Of a stretch of DNA of 64,000 nt, positions 1 through 8,371 are shown piece after piece. The DNA lies in assembly GCA_016713885.1 (NCBI GenBank), contig JADJOF010000001.1, positions 496,001-560,000 on the forward strand, written 5' to 3'. This stretch comes from Bdellovibrionales bacterium. Lineage in GTDB: Bacteria; Bdellovibrionota; Bdellovibrionia; Bdellovibrionales; JAMPXM01. The position numbers were made by a program, and so were the translations under genes. The notes beneath the pieces are model-generated. The model was not told where the DNA came from. It saw nothing but the letters and a program-made list of their open reading frames with translations, and searched no databases. Position 1 is the stretch's first letter. The number at the start of each line of letters is the position of its first letter.

Positions 1-827
1 ATAGCGGTCCAACATTGAACCTCGAATTGGTCGCCGACACCACGATTGATAAATGGTCGATGGCTGTGAACCTCGGTCATCGCTGGCGCAATCCAGGCAG
101 TCAGATTGCAGGGGTACCGTTTCAGCCGTTGGGCAATCAGCTGATCTACTCTGGTGCTGCCAGCTACTATCTGACCAGTGTCGACACCAAGGTGATCGCA
201 GAGGTTTTTGGTGGTCAATCAATTGAAACCAACAACTCGGGATCGCAACGCTCGCCGAACTCGCTCGAATGGCAGCTCGGATTGAAGCACGATATTCAGG
301 ACAATCTCGCACTCCACGTGGGGGGCGGGACCCAGTTGTTCAATTCGTTGGGAAGTCCCGAAGCGCGAATCTATGCCGGTATCAACTGGGTTCTTGGTGC
401 ACCGTGTGCTGAAACGGCGTCGCTCGAAGTTGTGCCTCCGAAGCCAGTGGCAGCGGTTGCTGCACCAAAGCGAAAAGAGTCAATGCGTTTAAATGCAGCG
501 ATTCTCTTTGCAACAAACTCGGCGGATCTCCGGGCAAAAGACATTCCCGATTTGGACGACTATTTTGCGAAGACAGATGTCGCAAAAATTCAACGTCTTC
601 GCATTGAAGGGCATACCGATTCGCGTGGTGATGCGGTCTACAATCTTGAGTTGAGTGAACGACGAGCAAAAACTGTCATGGCGTATATTGCGAAAAAGTT
701 CTCGCTGCCTGTTTCTAAAATTGAGCCGATTGGCTTTGGTGAAGAGAATCCCGTGGCTGACAACGGGAACCTTCAGGGGCGTCAGAAAAATCGTCGCGTT
801 GAGTTTCAAATCGACTTTGTAGAATAA
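1..827 (+). CDS. OmpA-family outer membrane protein, 5' partial
   Basis: The frame is open to the left edge, so the start lies outside the window; a TTG at position 15 is probably not the true start. The first ~130 visible residues alternate like a beta-barrel and end in a Cys-containing GAPCAE segment. A Pro/Ala/Lys linker (VVPPKPVAAVAAPKR) follows, then a C-terminal OmpA peptidoglycan-binding domain with FATNSADL, GHTDSRGD and the closing GRQKNRRVEF motif. By family knowledge it would sit in the outer membrane and hold peptidoglycan non-covalently. It converges on the sigma-54 activator gene across a terminator hairpin. The domain call is firm; the barrel part is weaker because it is truncated. 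Confidence 0.85.
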   Translation, partial: SGPTLNLELVADTTIDKWSMAVNLGHRWRNPGSQIAGVPFQPLGNQLIYSGAASYYLTSVDTKVIAEVFGGQSIETNNSGSQRSPNSLEWQLGLKHDIQDNLALHVGGGTQLFNSLGSPEARIYAGINWVLGAPCAETASLEVVPPKPVAAVAAPKRKESMRLNAAILFATNSADLRAKDIPDLDDYFAKTDVAKIQRLRIEGHTDSRGDAVYNLELSERRAKTVMAYIAKKFSLPVSKIEPIGFGEENPVADNGNLQGRQKNRRVEFQIDFVE

Positions 828-828
828 A

Positions 829-857
829 AAAGTCCGAGGCGTCTGCCTCGGACTTTT
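829..857. terminator. Bidirectional intrinsic terminator
   Basis: A perfect 10-bp stem (831-840 with 845-854) with a 4-base loop is flanked by A's on the left and T's on the right. It sits between the converging OmpA gene and the sigma-54 activator gene, so it can serve both strands. Confidence 0.88.
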
Positions 858-883
858 ACCGCGATCGTTGTGGATGGCGGAAG

Positions 884-2434
884 TTACTTCGCCATTCGAC
901 GTTTATCGAGGCCGTACTTTTCGACCTTCATGATCAAGCCTGCGCGGCTGATGCCAAGTTCTTTTGCGAGTTTCGACTTGTTCCAGCCGGTGCGTCGCAA
1001 TCCTTCCTTGATCATATCGCGCTCGAGTTCCTCAAGGGCGTCCTTGAGTTTGCCGTGTACGCGGGCTCCTTGGACCTTGGCTTTTTCGCCGATCTCAAGA
1101 ATTTTTGGCGAAAGCATGTCGGCTGTCAGTTTAGTTTCGGTACCTGACAGCACCACAATGCGCTCGATCTCGTTTTGAAGTTCGCGAACGTTACCTGGCC
1201 ATGGATAGTCGTAAAGCTTTTCCAGTGCTCGCTTGGTGAGAACCTTTTTTGGGCCGCCCTTTTCTGACTCTTTAACTAAAAAGTGATCGGTGAGGAGCGG
1301 AATATCCTCTTTGCGTTCGCGAAGTGGGGGAACACGAATGTTGATAACGTTTAAGCGATAGTACAAGTCTTCACGGAACTCACCGCGCTCAACCATCTCG
1401 CGTAGGTTTCGGTTTGTCGCCGCGATAACGCGGACATCGACTTTTTTGCTCTCTGTCGAACCAACGGGGGTGAAAGTGCCCTCCTGTAGAACACGGAGGA
1501 GACGCACCTGCATTTGCGGGCGCATCTCTCCGATTTCGTCCAAGAAGAACGTTCCTTTGTCGGCGACTTCGAACAAACCTTTTTTTGTTGCGATAGCGCC
1601 GGTGAAAGAACCCTTCATGTGACCAAAGAGTTCGCTTTCAAGAAGGCCTTCTGGAATTGCGCCGCAGTTTGCGATGATAAAGGCTTTGTCTTTGCGAAGT
1701 GAGTTGTAGTGAATCGCTTTTGCGATCAATTCTTTACCGGTACCGTTATCACCCTGGATGAGGCAGGTTGAGTCCGCGGTTTGAATTTTGTCGAGGAGTG
1801 AATACAGAGCCTGCATCGGCTTCGATTTGCCGATCATCGAGTCGTACTTGTAACGACTGCCGAGTTCTTTATTCAACTCACGAATGCGGTCTTCGCGCTG
1901 GGTGATCTCAACGTGAAGAGTGACGATCTCTTGCGATGTCAGTTCGACAAGCGATACAAATTTGGCTCTGGCGTCTTCGTCGAGCGTGCGGCTTTTCGCG
2001 AGAGTCAGTTCGATGACTTCGTTCGAGGCGCCAAACGCTGCGAGGCGCTCGCGGACTTCGGTGGCGCGTGCCGGAGTGAAGTCTTTGAAAAAGCCAAGAC
2101 CGACGACGGCTCCGACAAGGTCGTTGTCGATCCAAATTGGGAAGATACCGACATCAAAGCCGGCGAGGTCCCACTTGCGAATCGAATAACGATTTTCTGA
2201 AAGTCGAAGATCTTCAAGCGTCTTGCTAACGACCTCTGCGAGGTTGTCGACGGCGCTGTCCTTCTGCATAAGGTACGCGCAACCCGGGTTGGCGTAAGTC
2301 ATCTTTACTTTATCGAAGCCTTTCAGATAGCCGCGCTCATCGGTAAAGATGGTGTCGACATTCCACCACGACGCGAGAATCTGTTTAAGCTTTCGGATGA
2401 CATGTATATGTTCAAACTCATCCCAATTGATCAT
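884..2434 (-). CDS. Sigma-54-dependent transcriptional activator (AAA+ / Fis HTH)
   Basis: An enhancer-binding protein that would use ATP hydrolysis to open sigma-54 RNA polymerase promoters. The N-terminal ~170 residues look like a PocR/GAF-type small-ligand sensor rather than a receiver domain, since there is no phospho-acceptor pattern. A short coiled linker leads to the AAA+ core: Walker A GDNGTGKE near residue 230, the sigma-54 contact loop as GSFTGA (Ser for the usual Ala, Phe kept), Walker B FFLDEIGE, and R-finger region FREDLYYRL. A Fis-type HTH closes the protein (NKSKLAKELGISRAGL). The reading frame opens upstream at a GTG (2464), but the ATG at 2434 follows a strong Shine-Dalgarno and is preferred. 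The target genes and ligand cannot be told from sequence. Confidence 0.9.
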   Translation of the reverse strand: MINWDEFEHIHVIRKLKQILASWWNVDTIFTDERGYLKGFDKVKMTYANPGCAYLMQKDSAVDNLAEVVSKTLEDLRLSENRYSIRKWDLAGFDVGIFPIWIDNDLVGAVVGLGFFKDFTPARATEVRERLAAFGASNEVIELTLAKSRTLDEDARAKFVSLVELTSQEIVTLHVEITQREDRIRELNKELGSRYKYDSMIGKSKPMQALYSLLDKIQTADSTCLIQGDNGTGKELIAKAIHYNSLRKDKAFIIANCGAIPEGLLESELFGHMKGSFTGAIATKKGLFEVADKGTFFLDEIGEMRPQMQVRLLRVLQEGTFTPVGSTESKKVDVRVIAATNRNLREMVERGEFREDLYYRLNVINIRVPPLRERKEDIPLLTDHFLVKESEKGGPKKVLTKRALEKLYDYPWPGNVRELQNEIERIVVLSGTETKLTADMLSPKILEIGEKAKVQGARVHGKLKDALEELERDMIKEGLRRTGWNKSKLAKELGISRAGLIMKVEKYGLDKRRMAK

Positions 2435-2442
2435 GACGATCG

Positions 2443-2450
2443 CCTCCTTA
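2443..2450 (-). promoter_or_regulatory. Shine-Dalgarno fixing the activator start
   Basis: TAAGGAGG on the minus strand lies 8 bases before the ATG at 2434, and no such signal precedes the upstream GTG at 2464. The true protein is therefore about 10 residues shorter than the longest open frame. Confidence 0.8.
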
Positions 2451-2656
2451 AGTTCTTCCGGCACTGACTAAAACCTTATCGTCAAAACTTTGGACGGCCT
2501 TGAGCAAGACTTGGACAGTGGGTGCGAACCCCGATTATGGGCCAGCTCCGGTGACACTCTCTGTCTCAAACTGACGCAATCGGCGTGTTTGGTCGGGGCG
2601 GAAGGTCTGGCAATCGCGTAGATTTGTTTAGGCAGAAATGTGACTACGCATAGCCC

Positions 2657-3498
2657 GTGCAAAGCAGACAGACATGTCTGAAGGCGACTGATGCCGTTCC
2701 TGAAGGCTATGGTCCCGGAGATGCTGACATCACGACGGCAGACTACCACAACATGAAGTCGGCCGGGCTTCTTCCCTTGGTTGGACTCGCTAAGACGAAC
2801 GGAACGATTAGCGCGCTCGATCCATTTCTTCACGACGTCGCACACTTCGGGCCAATGATCCGAAATCCCCGCTTGATGGTGGCGGATAGGGTACTTGCGA
2901 AGTCTGGAATCCAGAAGCTTGGTGAGGATTTTGAGGAGTACGTGACGGAAACGTTGGTCTGGACGAATCCTAAGTACGGCGTTGAAATCCACTCGTTCTT
3001 AGAGCGATACGGAGTTGATCCCTCAGTTAAAAACATAGAAAAAAGATGGTGCTTTCGCACCTCAAAAAAATGAGTGATGAGGATTTAAACCGATTGGTAG
3101 GTGAACTTATGGCCAATCGGTTTAAATGGCACTCTGCGATCGGTGGCGCAAGCGCCGACATGATCTATCGCCGAAACTCTGCCAATCGGCAGCAGGGTCT
3201 CTATTCTGAGTTGAGCGGTCTGAACAATCTGCTGAGCCTCTATCCAAAGCACAGTTCGACCGGTCGCTACATTGAGGGCACTCAGGCCGATCGGCCTTAC
3301 GTATTCGGGAAAGACGCGATTGTCGAGGAGATCGCCAATCATCTTACTCAGATGCAGATCATGAATAACTACCCGGTCGAGAACTTCTTCACAGATCTTA
3401 GCGACATCAAGCGAGCGTCTCCGATGTTGCGTCGATTGATGCTCGACTCAAACTCCTATTTTTTTCCTGAGCATCGCATTCGATGGCTCTTTCCGTAG
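2657..3498 (+). pseudogene. Frame-broken hypothetical gene (two overlapping fragments)
   Basis: Two ORFs in neighbouring frames (2657-3073 and 3046-3498) read as one protein if the frame moves by -1 in the six-A run at 3039-3044. The joined segment would read ...VKNIEKK-MVLSHLKKMSDED... The product looks like real soluble protein, rich in Arg/Asp/Asn, with no signal peptide or TM segment. I do not recognise the family. No ribosome-binding site precedes the GTG at 2657, and a TAG lies two codons upstream, so the 5' end may also be missing. It could be a decayed gene remnant, a sequencing indel, or less likely a frameshifted expressed gene. The A-run does not form a classical two-tRNA slippery heptamer in this frame. 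Confidence 0.45.
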
Positions 3499-3512
3499 GG
3501 AAAAAGCCATCG
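3481..3512. terminator. Hairpin between converging genes (possible terminator)
   Basis: An 8-bp outer stem (3481-3488 with 3505-3512) continues through one mismatch into a 5-bp inner stem. It overlaps the stop codon of the broken gene and lies just beyond the 3' end of the VWA gene. No U-tract is present on either side, so intrinsic termination is uncertain. Confidence 0.45.
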
Positions 3513-3527
3513 GACATCAGATTTTGC

Positions 3528-6452
3528 CTATATCGCAGGGCACATGTAGCGCACCTGATTGGCGCCGACAGGCAATGGTGCTGAAAGTTTCAGACGCATG
3601 CCTTCGAGCACAAAGGTCGGTGCCGGCGATCCGTCCGCGGTCACGATTTGAATGTCGGGCTGGCCGTCGTTGTTCTGGTCAACCGGAGTACAGTTCAGCG
3701 ACACGGAAGTGATGAGATCCTGTGTGCTTTGGCCAATATTCATCAGTTGTGTTGAGTAGTCGCTGGCGCAGACCGTGCCGCGAATGCCGCCTGTTAACTG
3801 CGAAATCGAGTCGTAGTTGTAACCGTAGCTCTCGTTGCCGTTGATGCTCTTACACTGTGAATCACCAATCGGTACGATGATCGAGTGGAAGCTAAAGGGC
3901 TTACTTGACCAGATCGACTTCACGTATCCGATCAATGTTTCCGGCTTGTTCTGAGCTTGAGTCCCTTTTGGATTTGTCTCGTCGGCATCAGTGACAACAA
4001 GTACGGCCAAGGCTGCATCGGCGCGGAACAGTGCTGCATTTCTTAAGCTGATGGAGTTGCCCGTCTGTTGACTGCGCTGAAGGGCGCGGTAAGCGGCAGC
4101 GACCCCTTGTTCATTTCCAGAGCCTTCGTTGCTGGGGCGCTGAATGGTGTCACCAAACCACGACTTCGCAGTTGCGAGTGGCATAGCTGAAGAGATTGTG
4201 TACTGGCCTGTGCCCGCTCCAGAGCCGTTCTCGAACTGGATGAGGCGACCGTCTTTTCTATCGGCATCAGAATCCACGTCCGTCGAAACGATTCCAAGCT
4301 GCCAGTCGATTCCAGAGAGCTGGTCTAAGAACGTTCCGAAGCGTGACGCCATATTGGCTTGCTCCGTATTCATCGATCCTGAGTTGTCGATGACGACAAG
4401 AACATCGAGCTTGTTGGAACGATTGACGCTGACGTTCTGATTGACGTCGATAACGTTATTTGTGACCGACCAGGCGATAGTTTGCATAGCCTCGTTGCCG
4501 GCCTTGTCGGTCGCCTTGATCAGGTAAACGTAATTTCCGGGCGCTTGCTTCGGAAACTTGTAGCTGTAGATGGCTGTACAAGCCTGCTGCGCCGCCTGAA
4601 GTCCACAGAGAACGGTGTCAAGCCCAGAGCCGGAGTCGGTGGCTGTGAATGCAATTTCCGGCTCGGCACCTGTATAGAGGACCGGCAATGGTGATTGACC
4701 AATATTGATGGCCGGTGGCGTGAGGTCGATAGACCAGCTTCGACTGACCTCGGCCGACATGTTGCCGGCAGAGTCTTTTGCGCGAATCCAAATCGTATGG
4801 CTACCGGAAGCCAGGTCGGTCAGCAATTTTGGCGACGCACAGGCCGAGTACGCGCCGCTGTCGACACGGCACTCCGCTGTCGCTGAAGCATCGGCATCCA
4901 TGATCGTAAATGCAATGGTCGCGACCTTGACGTTGACGTACGGACCGGGTCCGCTGGTAATTGTGACGATCGGCTTGATTGTATCAACGGTCCACCGATG
5001 CGCAGCAACGGATGACAGGTTTCCCGCGCGATCTTTTGAGCGAACTTCGACGATGTGTGCGCCTTCCGTAAGGTTTGCAAAAGATTTTGTTGAACCACAC
5101 ACTGAAAACGCGTCGGCATCCAAACGGCATTCGATAACATCGACACCGCTTCCGCTGTCCGCCGCGCTAAAGAGAAAGTCGCCCGTGCGAGTAGTGGATT
5201 TTGCGTCTGGAGCAGAAACGATGGTGACGGTCGGAGGCGTGGTATCGACCATCCAGGTGTAGGTTGCGGCCGAGCTTCGGTTTCCAGCGCCGTCAATACC
5301 GACAACCGAGAACGTATGGTTGCCAGCGGCAAGACTTGCGTAGTTCTTAGGTGAGGAGCAGGCACTGGCCGCAGCACCGTCCAAGCGACATTCAAAATTA
5401 CTCAATGGCTGTCCATCATCCATCCCAACAAACTCGAACTGAGCCATCGCAGAATTCGAAAAGGCTGAGGGCATTTTTGTAATTGTGACGGTTGGTGCCG
5501 ACGAGTCGATTGTCCAGTCATAGACCGCTGGAGAAGAAATGTTGCCAGCGCGATCGATCGAACGGACCTCAAAGTGTTGTGCGCCCTGTGAGTGATTCTG
5601 CATGAGCGGTGATGCACAGGCGGCAAATGGTGCGGTTCCAAGACGACACTCAAGATGATCGATACCAGAAAGTGCATCGGCTCCTGTAAATCGAAACTCA
5701 GAGCTCATGGCGTTTGAGATCTTTGATGGTGTAAGATTAAGCGCAACGGTGGGCGCAGTGCGGTCAATAACAAAGGCCACGTTTTGTGACGGCGATTTAT
5801 TTCCGGCGCGATCAACGGCGGCGATGTCGTAAGCGTGAGCGCCCTCGCTAGCTGCCGCCACGACGAGTTTCGTTCCGCAATCAACGCTGGCGTTCGACTG
5901 TGAATCGACACACACCGAGCGATCAATGCCGGAGCCGCTATCGGTGGCAGCAATTGCCACTTCGATGTTGGACAGATTCGCAAAGGCGGCTGGCTGTACA
6001 ACTGATAGCGTCGGCGCGATGTCGTCGTGAATAATTGAGTCGCTTAAGCATTCGCTCTCGACGCTCGACTGGTTTTCGTTTGTGAACTTGGCGTAAAGGG
6101 CGACCTGCTGGTTGCGGTCTTTCAGTTCCCAGACCTTCATATTGGAAATAGGCTCCCAGGATCCACCAGACGCACAAGTGGGGTCATCAGTGACATACAT
6201 CTGTGTCGCCGAAATATGCGAGATGTTGAGAATGACGTTTTTAGAATTCGTAAAATCAGCGCCGTTATTGATGACGACCGATCCTGACGAATTGAGCGCC
6301 GAGCGCAGAGAGTCTTCGCTCATCTCAAAAGCCATTTGTGCCGAGCAATTGGTATAGGCGATTGGCAGGGCAATCATAAGACCGGCCGCCACCCAGATTC
6401 CGGGATTGTTCTTAGCCATTGTATTGAGTTTCAAAATGAGATTCCCCCACAT
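3528..6452 (-). CDS. Large exported lipoprotein with Ig-like repeats and a VWA domain
   Basis: About 974 residues. A hydrophobic leader ends in YTNC, a relaxed lipobox, so lipid anchoring is likely but not certain. Roughly residues 110-640 hold about six tandem Ig-like modules, each with an ECRLD...C..P segment and a closing D.AGN..S.....W.VD.T.P pattern; the two Cys per module could form disulfides. Near residue 690 comes a von Willebrand A domain with the metal-site motif DNSGSM. The tail is Cys-containing. Such proteins usually act in adhesion or surface display. The ATG at 6452 is preferred over the GTG at 6464 because GAGG lies 6 bases before it. It stands alone, oriented as the msbA operon but separated by 128 bases. 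Confidence 0.82.
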   Translation of the reverse strand: MWGNLILKLNTMAKNNPGIWVAAGLMIALPIAYTNCSAQMAFEMSEDSLRSALNSSGSVVINNGADFTNSKNVILNISHISATQMYVTDDPTCASGGSWEPISNMKVWELKDRNQQVALYAKFTNENQSSVESECLSDSIIHDDIAPTLSVVQPAAFANLSNIEVAIAATDSGSGIDRSVCVDSQSNASVDCGTKLVVAAASEGAHAYDIAAVDRAGNKSPSQNVAFVIDRTAPTVALNLTPSKISNAMSSEFRFTGADALSGIDHLECRLGTAPFAACASPLMQNHSQGAQHFEVRSIDRAGNISSPAVYDWTIDSSAPTVTITKMPSAFSNSAMAQFEFVGMDDGQPLSNFECRLDGAAASACSSPKNYASLAAGNHTFSVVGIDGAGNRSSAATYTWMVDTTPPTVTIVSAPDAKSTTRTGDFLFSAADSGSGVDVIECRLDADAFSVCGSTKSFANLTEGAHIVEVRSKDRAGNLSSVAAHRWTVDTIKPIVTITSGPGPYVNVKVATIAFTIMDADASATAECRVDSGAYSACASPKLLTDLASGSHTIWIRAKDSAGNMSAEVSRSWSIDLTPPAINIGQSPLPVLYTGAEPEIAFTATDSGSGLDTVLCGLQAAQQACTAIYSYKFPKQAPGNYVYLIKATDKAGNEAMQTIAWSVTNNVIDVNQNVSVNRSNKLDVLVVIDNSGSMNTEQANMASRFGTFLDQLSGIDWQLGIVSTDVDSDADRKDGRLIQFENGSGAGTGQYTISSAMPLATAKSWFGDTIQRPSNEGSGNEQGVAAAYRALQRSQQTGNSISLRNAALFRADAALAVLVVTDADETNPKGTQAQNKPETLIGYVKSIWSSKPFSFHSIIVPIGDSQCKSINGNESYGYNYDSISQLTGGIRGTVCASDYSTQLMNIGQSTQDLITSVSLNCTPVDQNNDGQPDIQIVTADGSPAPTFVLEGMRLKLSAPLPVGANQVRYMCPAI

Positions 6453-6511
6453 TATGCACCTCACCCCTTACTCTTCGGTTATCCAAAGAACGGACCAGAG
6501 CACTAATTGTG

Positions 6512-6552
6512 GTCAGCCATCACTTTCGTTTACAGATCGCTTTTCGGCTGAC
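6512..6552. promoter_or_regulatory. Inverted repeat upstream of the VWA lipoprotein gene
   Basis: GTCAGCC (6512-6518) and GGCTGAC (6546-6552) form a 7-bp inverted repeat with a 27-base spacer, 60-100 bases upstream of the start. The position suits a regulator site or leader hairpin. No regulator is identified. Confidence 0.35.
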
Positions 6553-6580
6553 ACCTGTTTATAGATCAAACGCCTGTCTG

Positions 6581-8371
6581 TTAGTTTGACGGGGAAAGTA
6601 CAGGGCTGGACTGCAGGCGGTGAAAGTTGGCGTACTCGCCAGAATTCTCTAACAGCTCCTCGTGAGTTCCAGACTCGATGATTTCGCCGTGTCTCATAAC
6701 GAGAATCCGGCTTGCCGAGCGCACGGTCGAAAGACGATGCGCAATGACAAACACGGTTCGTCCAACCATGAGCTCCTGTAGTCCCTTTTGAACCTCTTGC
6801 TCGCTGACCGAGTCGAGAGCGCTTGTGGCCTCATCGAGAATGAGGATGGGCGAGTCTTTATAGAAGGCACGAGCGATTGAGATCCGTTGCTTTTCTCCGC
6901 CAGAGAGTTGGCCGCCGCGTTCGCCGACGTTGGCCTGCAGGCCTCCCGGTGTCTTGGCGATGAAGTCGGTTGCATGAGCATGCTTGGCGGCGTACTCGAT
7001 TTCTGTGAGATCGCCGTCTTGTTCTAAAATTTCGCCTCGGCCGGAACGAATGTTCGCGGCTATGGAATCGCGGAACAGGAAGACGTCTTGAGTGACAAGC
7101 GCGATATTGTCGCGAACACCTTTGACGTCAAAATCACTCAGCGAAATACCGTCGACGAGAATCGAGCCCGATGTCGGATCGTAGAAGCGTTCAAGTAGGT
7201 TGACGAGAGTCGACTTGCCTGAGCCACTGGAGCCGACAAGCGCGATGACCTCGCCGCGACGGACGGTGAGATTAATTCCCTTCAAAACGTCGACGTCGCC
7301 ATAGCGAAAACGAACGTCGCGAAATTCGATAGTTTCCCATTCCTTTGGGAAGGGTCGTGGATTTACAGCCTGTGGAACGCGTTCTTTGCTTTCAATGAGG
7401 CCAAAGAGTCGATCGGTGACGACAATTGTTTGCTGAACACGGACAAAGGATTCTTGTAGGCGCTTGATTGGATTCTGAAGTTGACCAGCGGCGAAGAGAA
7501 ACGCCAAGAAGTCAGAACCAGTCGCCTTTGATTCCAGAATCAGCGACATCATGTACAACACAAGGCCCATGACGAGGTTGCTGGCGAGGAACTCATTGAT
7601 TGGGCTCACTGCTTCTTCACGAGCAACAATCTTTCGTCGCGTGTCAATGTAGTGATCCATTGATCGCTTCAACCGTGCGGTCATCGTGTCTTCAAGATTG
7701 AACGATTGAATCACGCGGATGCCATCAAGATTTTCTTTCAAATTGGCGGTCACGCTCTCCATCGCTTCGCGGTTGGCATGCCCGTACTTGCGCAGGCTTC
7801 GGCTGATTTGGCGTGTGAGCGTGATGAAGATCGGCAAGAAAGCGAGCAGAGCAAGGGTGAGCTTCCAATCAAGTGCGATCATGTAGGCAAGAAGCGCAAT
7901 GGCAATAAAGGGCTCACGCAAAACATCGCCAAAGAAACTCAGTCCGACTTGTAGAACCTGCGTGTCATTCAGGATGCGGCTCATCAGCCCACCTGATCCC
8001 GATTCAACTTGCGAGTGAAACTTCAGATTCAATCGAACAGCCTGATCGACAGCTTTCACGCGGAGGTCGGCAATGATTTTCTCATTCACCATAATTAGAA
8101 TGAGGTAGTGCGTGTAGCGGGCGCCTCCCCAAATCAGGTAGAGGGCCGGAAAAAATAACGGTAGCGTCCAGACCGAAACTTCAATGCCAAGAAAATGCAG
8201 AATCGCATTTTTCTTCTCAAAGACCTCGCCGAATAGAACTTTGACGAGCGCCGTCTGCGCCACGTTACAGGCGCTGATGACCAAGCCAAAAAAGAACACA
8301 GTCAGCAGCTGTTTCTTATAGGGGCGAACGAGGGGCCAGAGGCGTTTAAAACTCATCAGAACAGGACTCAT
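6581..8371 (-). CDS. msbA: MsbA-type ABC exporter (fused permease-ATPase)
   Basis: A half-transporter of about 596 residues, the usual MsbA length. The first ~330 residues carry the six-helix exporter domain. The ATPase follows with Walker A GSSGSGKST (~385), signature LSGGEKQR (~490), Walker B ILILDEATSALD (~512) and switch His in IAHRLSTVR. As a homodimer it would flip lipid A-core or other lipids across the inner membrane; the substrate is inferred. The start overlaps the uvrA stop (ATGA), with no strong ribosome site of its own, so translation is probably coupled to uvrA. A related multidrug exporter remains possible because the family is broad. Confidence 0.85.
   Translation of the reverse strand: MSPVLMSFKRLWPLVRPYKKQLLTVFFFGLVISACNVAQTALVKVLFGEVFEKKNAILHFLGIEVSVWTLPLFFPALYLIWGGARYTHYLILIMVNEKIIADLRVKAVDQAVRLNLKFHSQVESGSGGLMSRILNDTQVLQVGLSFFGDVLREPFIAIALLAYMIALDWKLTLALLAFLPIFITLTRQISRSLRKYGHANREAMESVTANLKENLDGIRVIQSFNLEDTMTARLKRSMDHYIDTRRKIVAREEAVSPINEFLASNLVMGLVLYMMSLILESKATGSDFLAFLFAAGQLQNPIKRLQESFVRVQQTIVVTDRLFGLIESKERVPQAVNPRPFPKEWETIEFRDVRFRYGDVDVLKGINLTVRRGEVIALVGSSGSGKSTLVNLLERFYDPTSGSILVDGISLSDFDVKGVRDNIALVTQDVFLFRDSIAANIRSGRGEILEQDGDLTEIEYAAKHAHATDFIAKTPGGLQANVGERGGQLSGGEKQRISIARAFYKDSPILILDEATSALDSVSEQEVQKGLQELMVGRTVFVIAHRLSTVRSASRILVMRHGEIIESGTHEELLENSGEYANFHRLQSSPVLSPSN

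Noticed and set aside
2468..2992. 174-residue minus-strand ORF
   Set aside because: Arg/His/Ser-rich shadow of the plus-strand reading, without a ribosome site.
3039..3045. A AAA AAG heptamer as a programmed -1 frameshift site
   Set aside because: In the zero frame the codons are AAA AGA, so the A-site tRNA would not re-pair. Simple indel is more likely.
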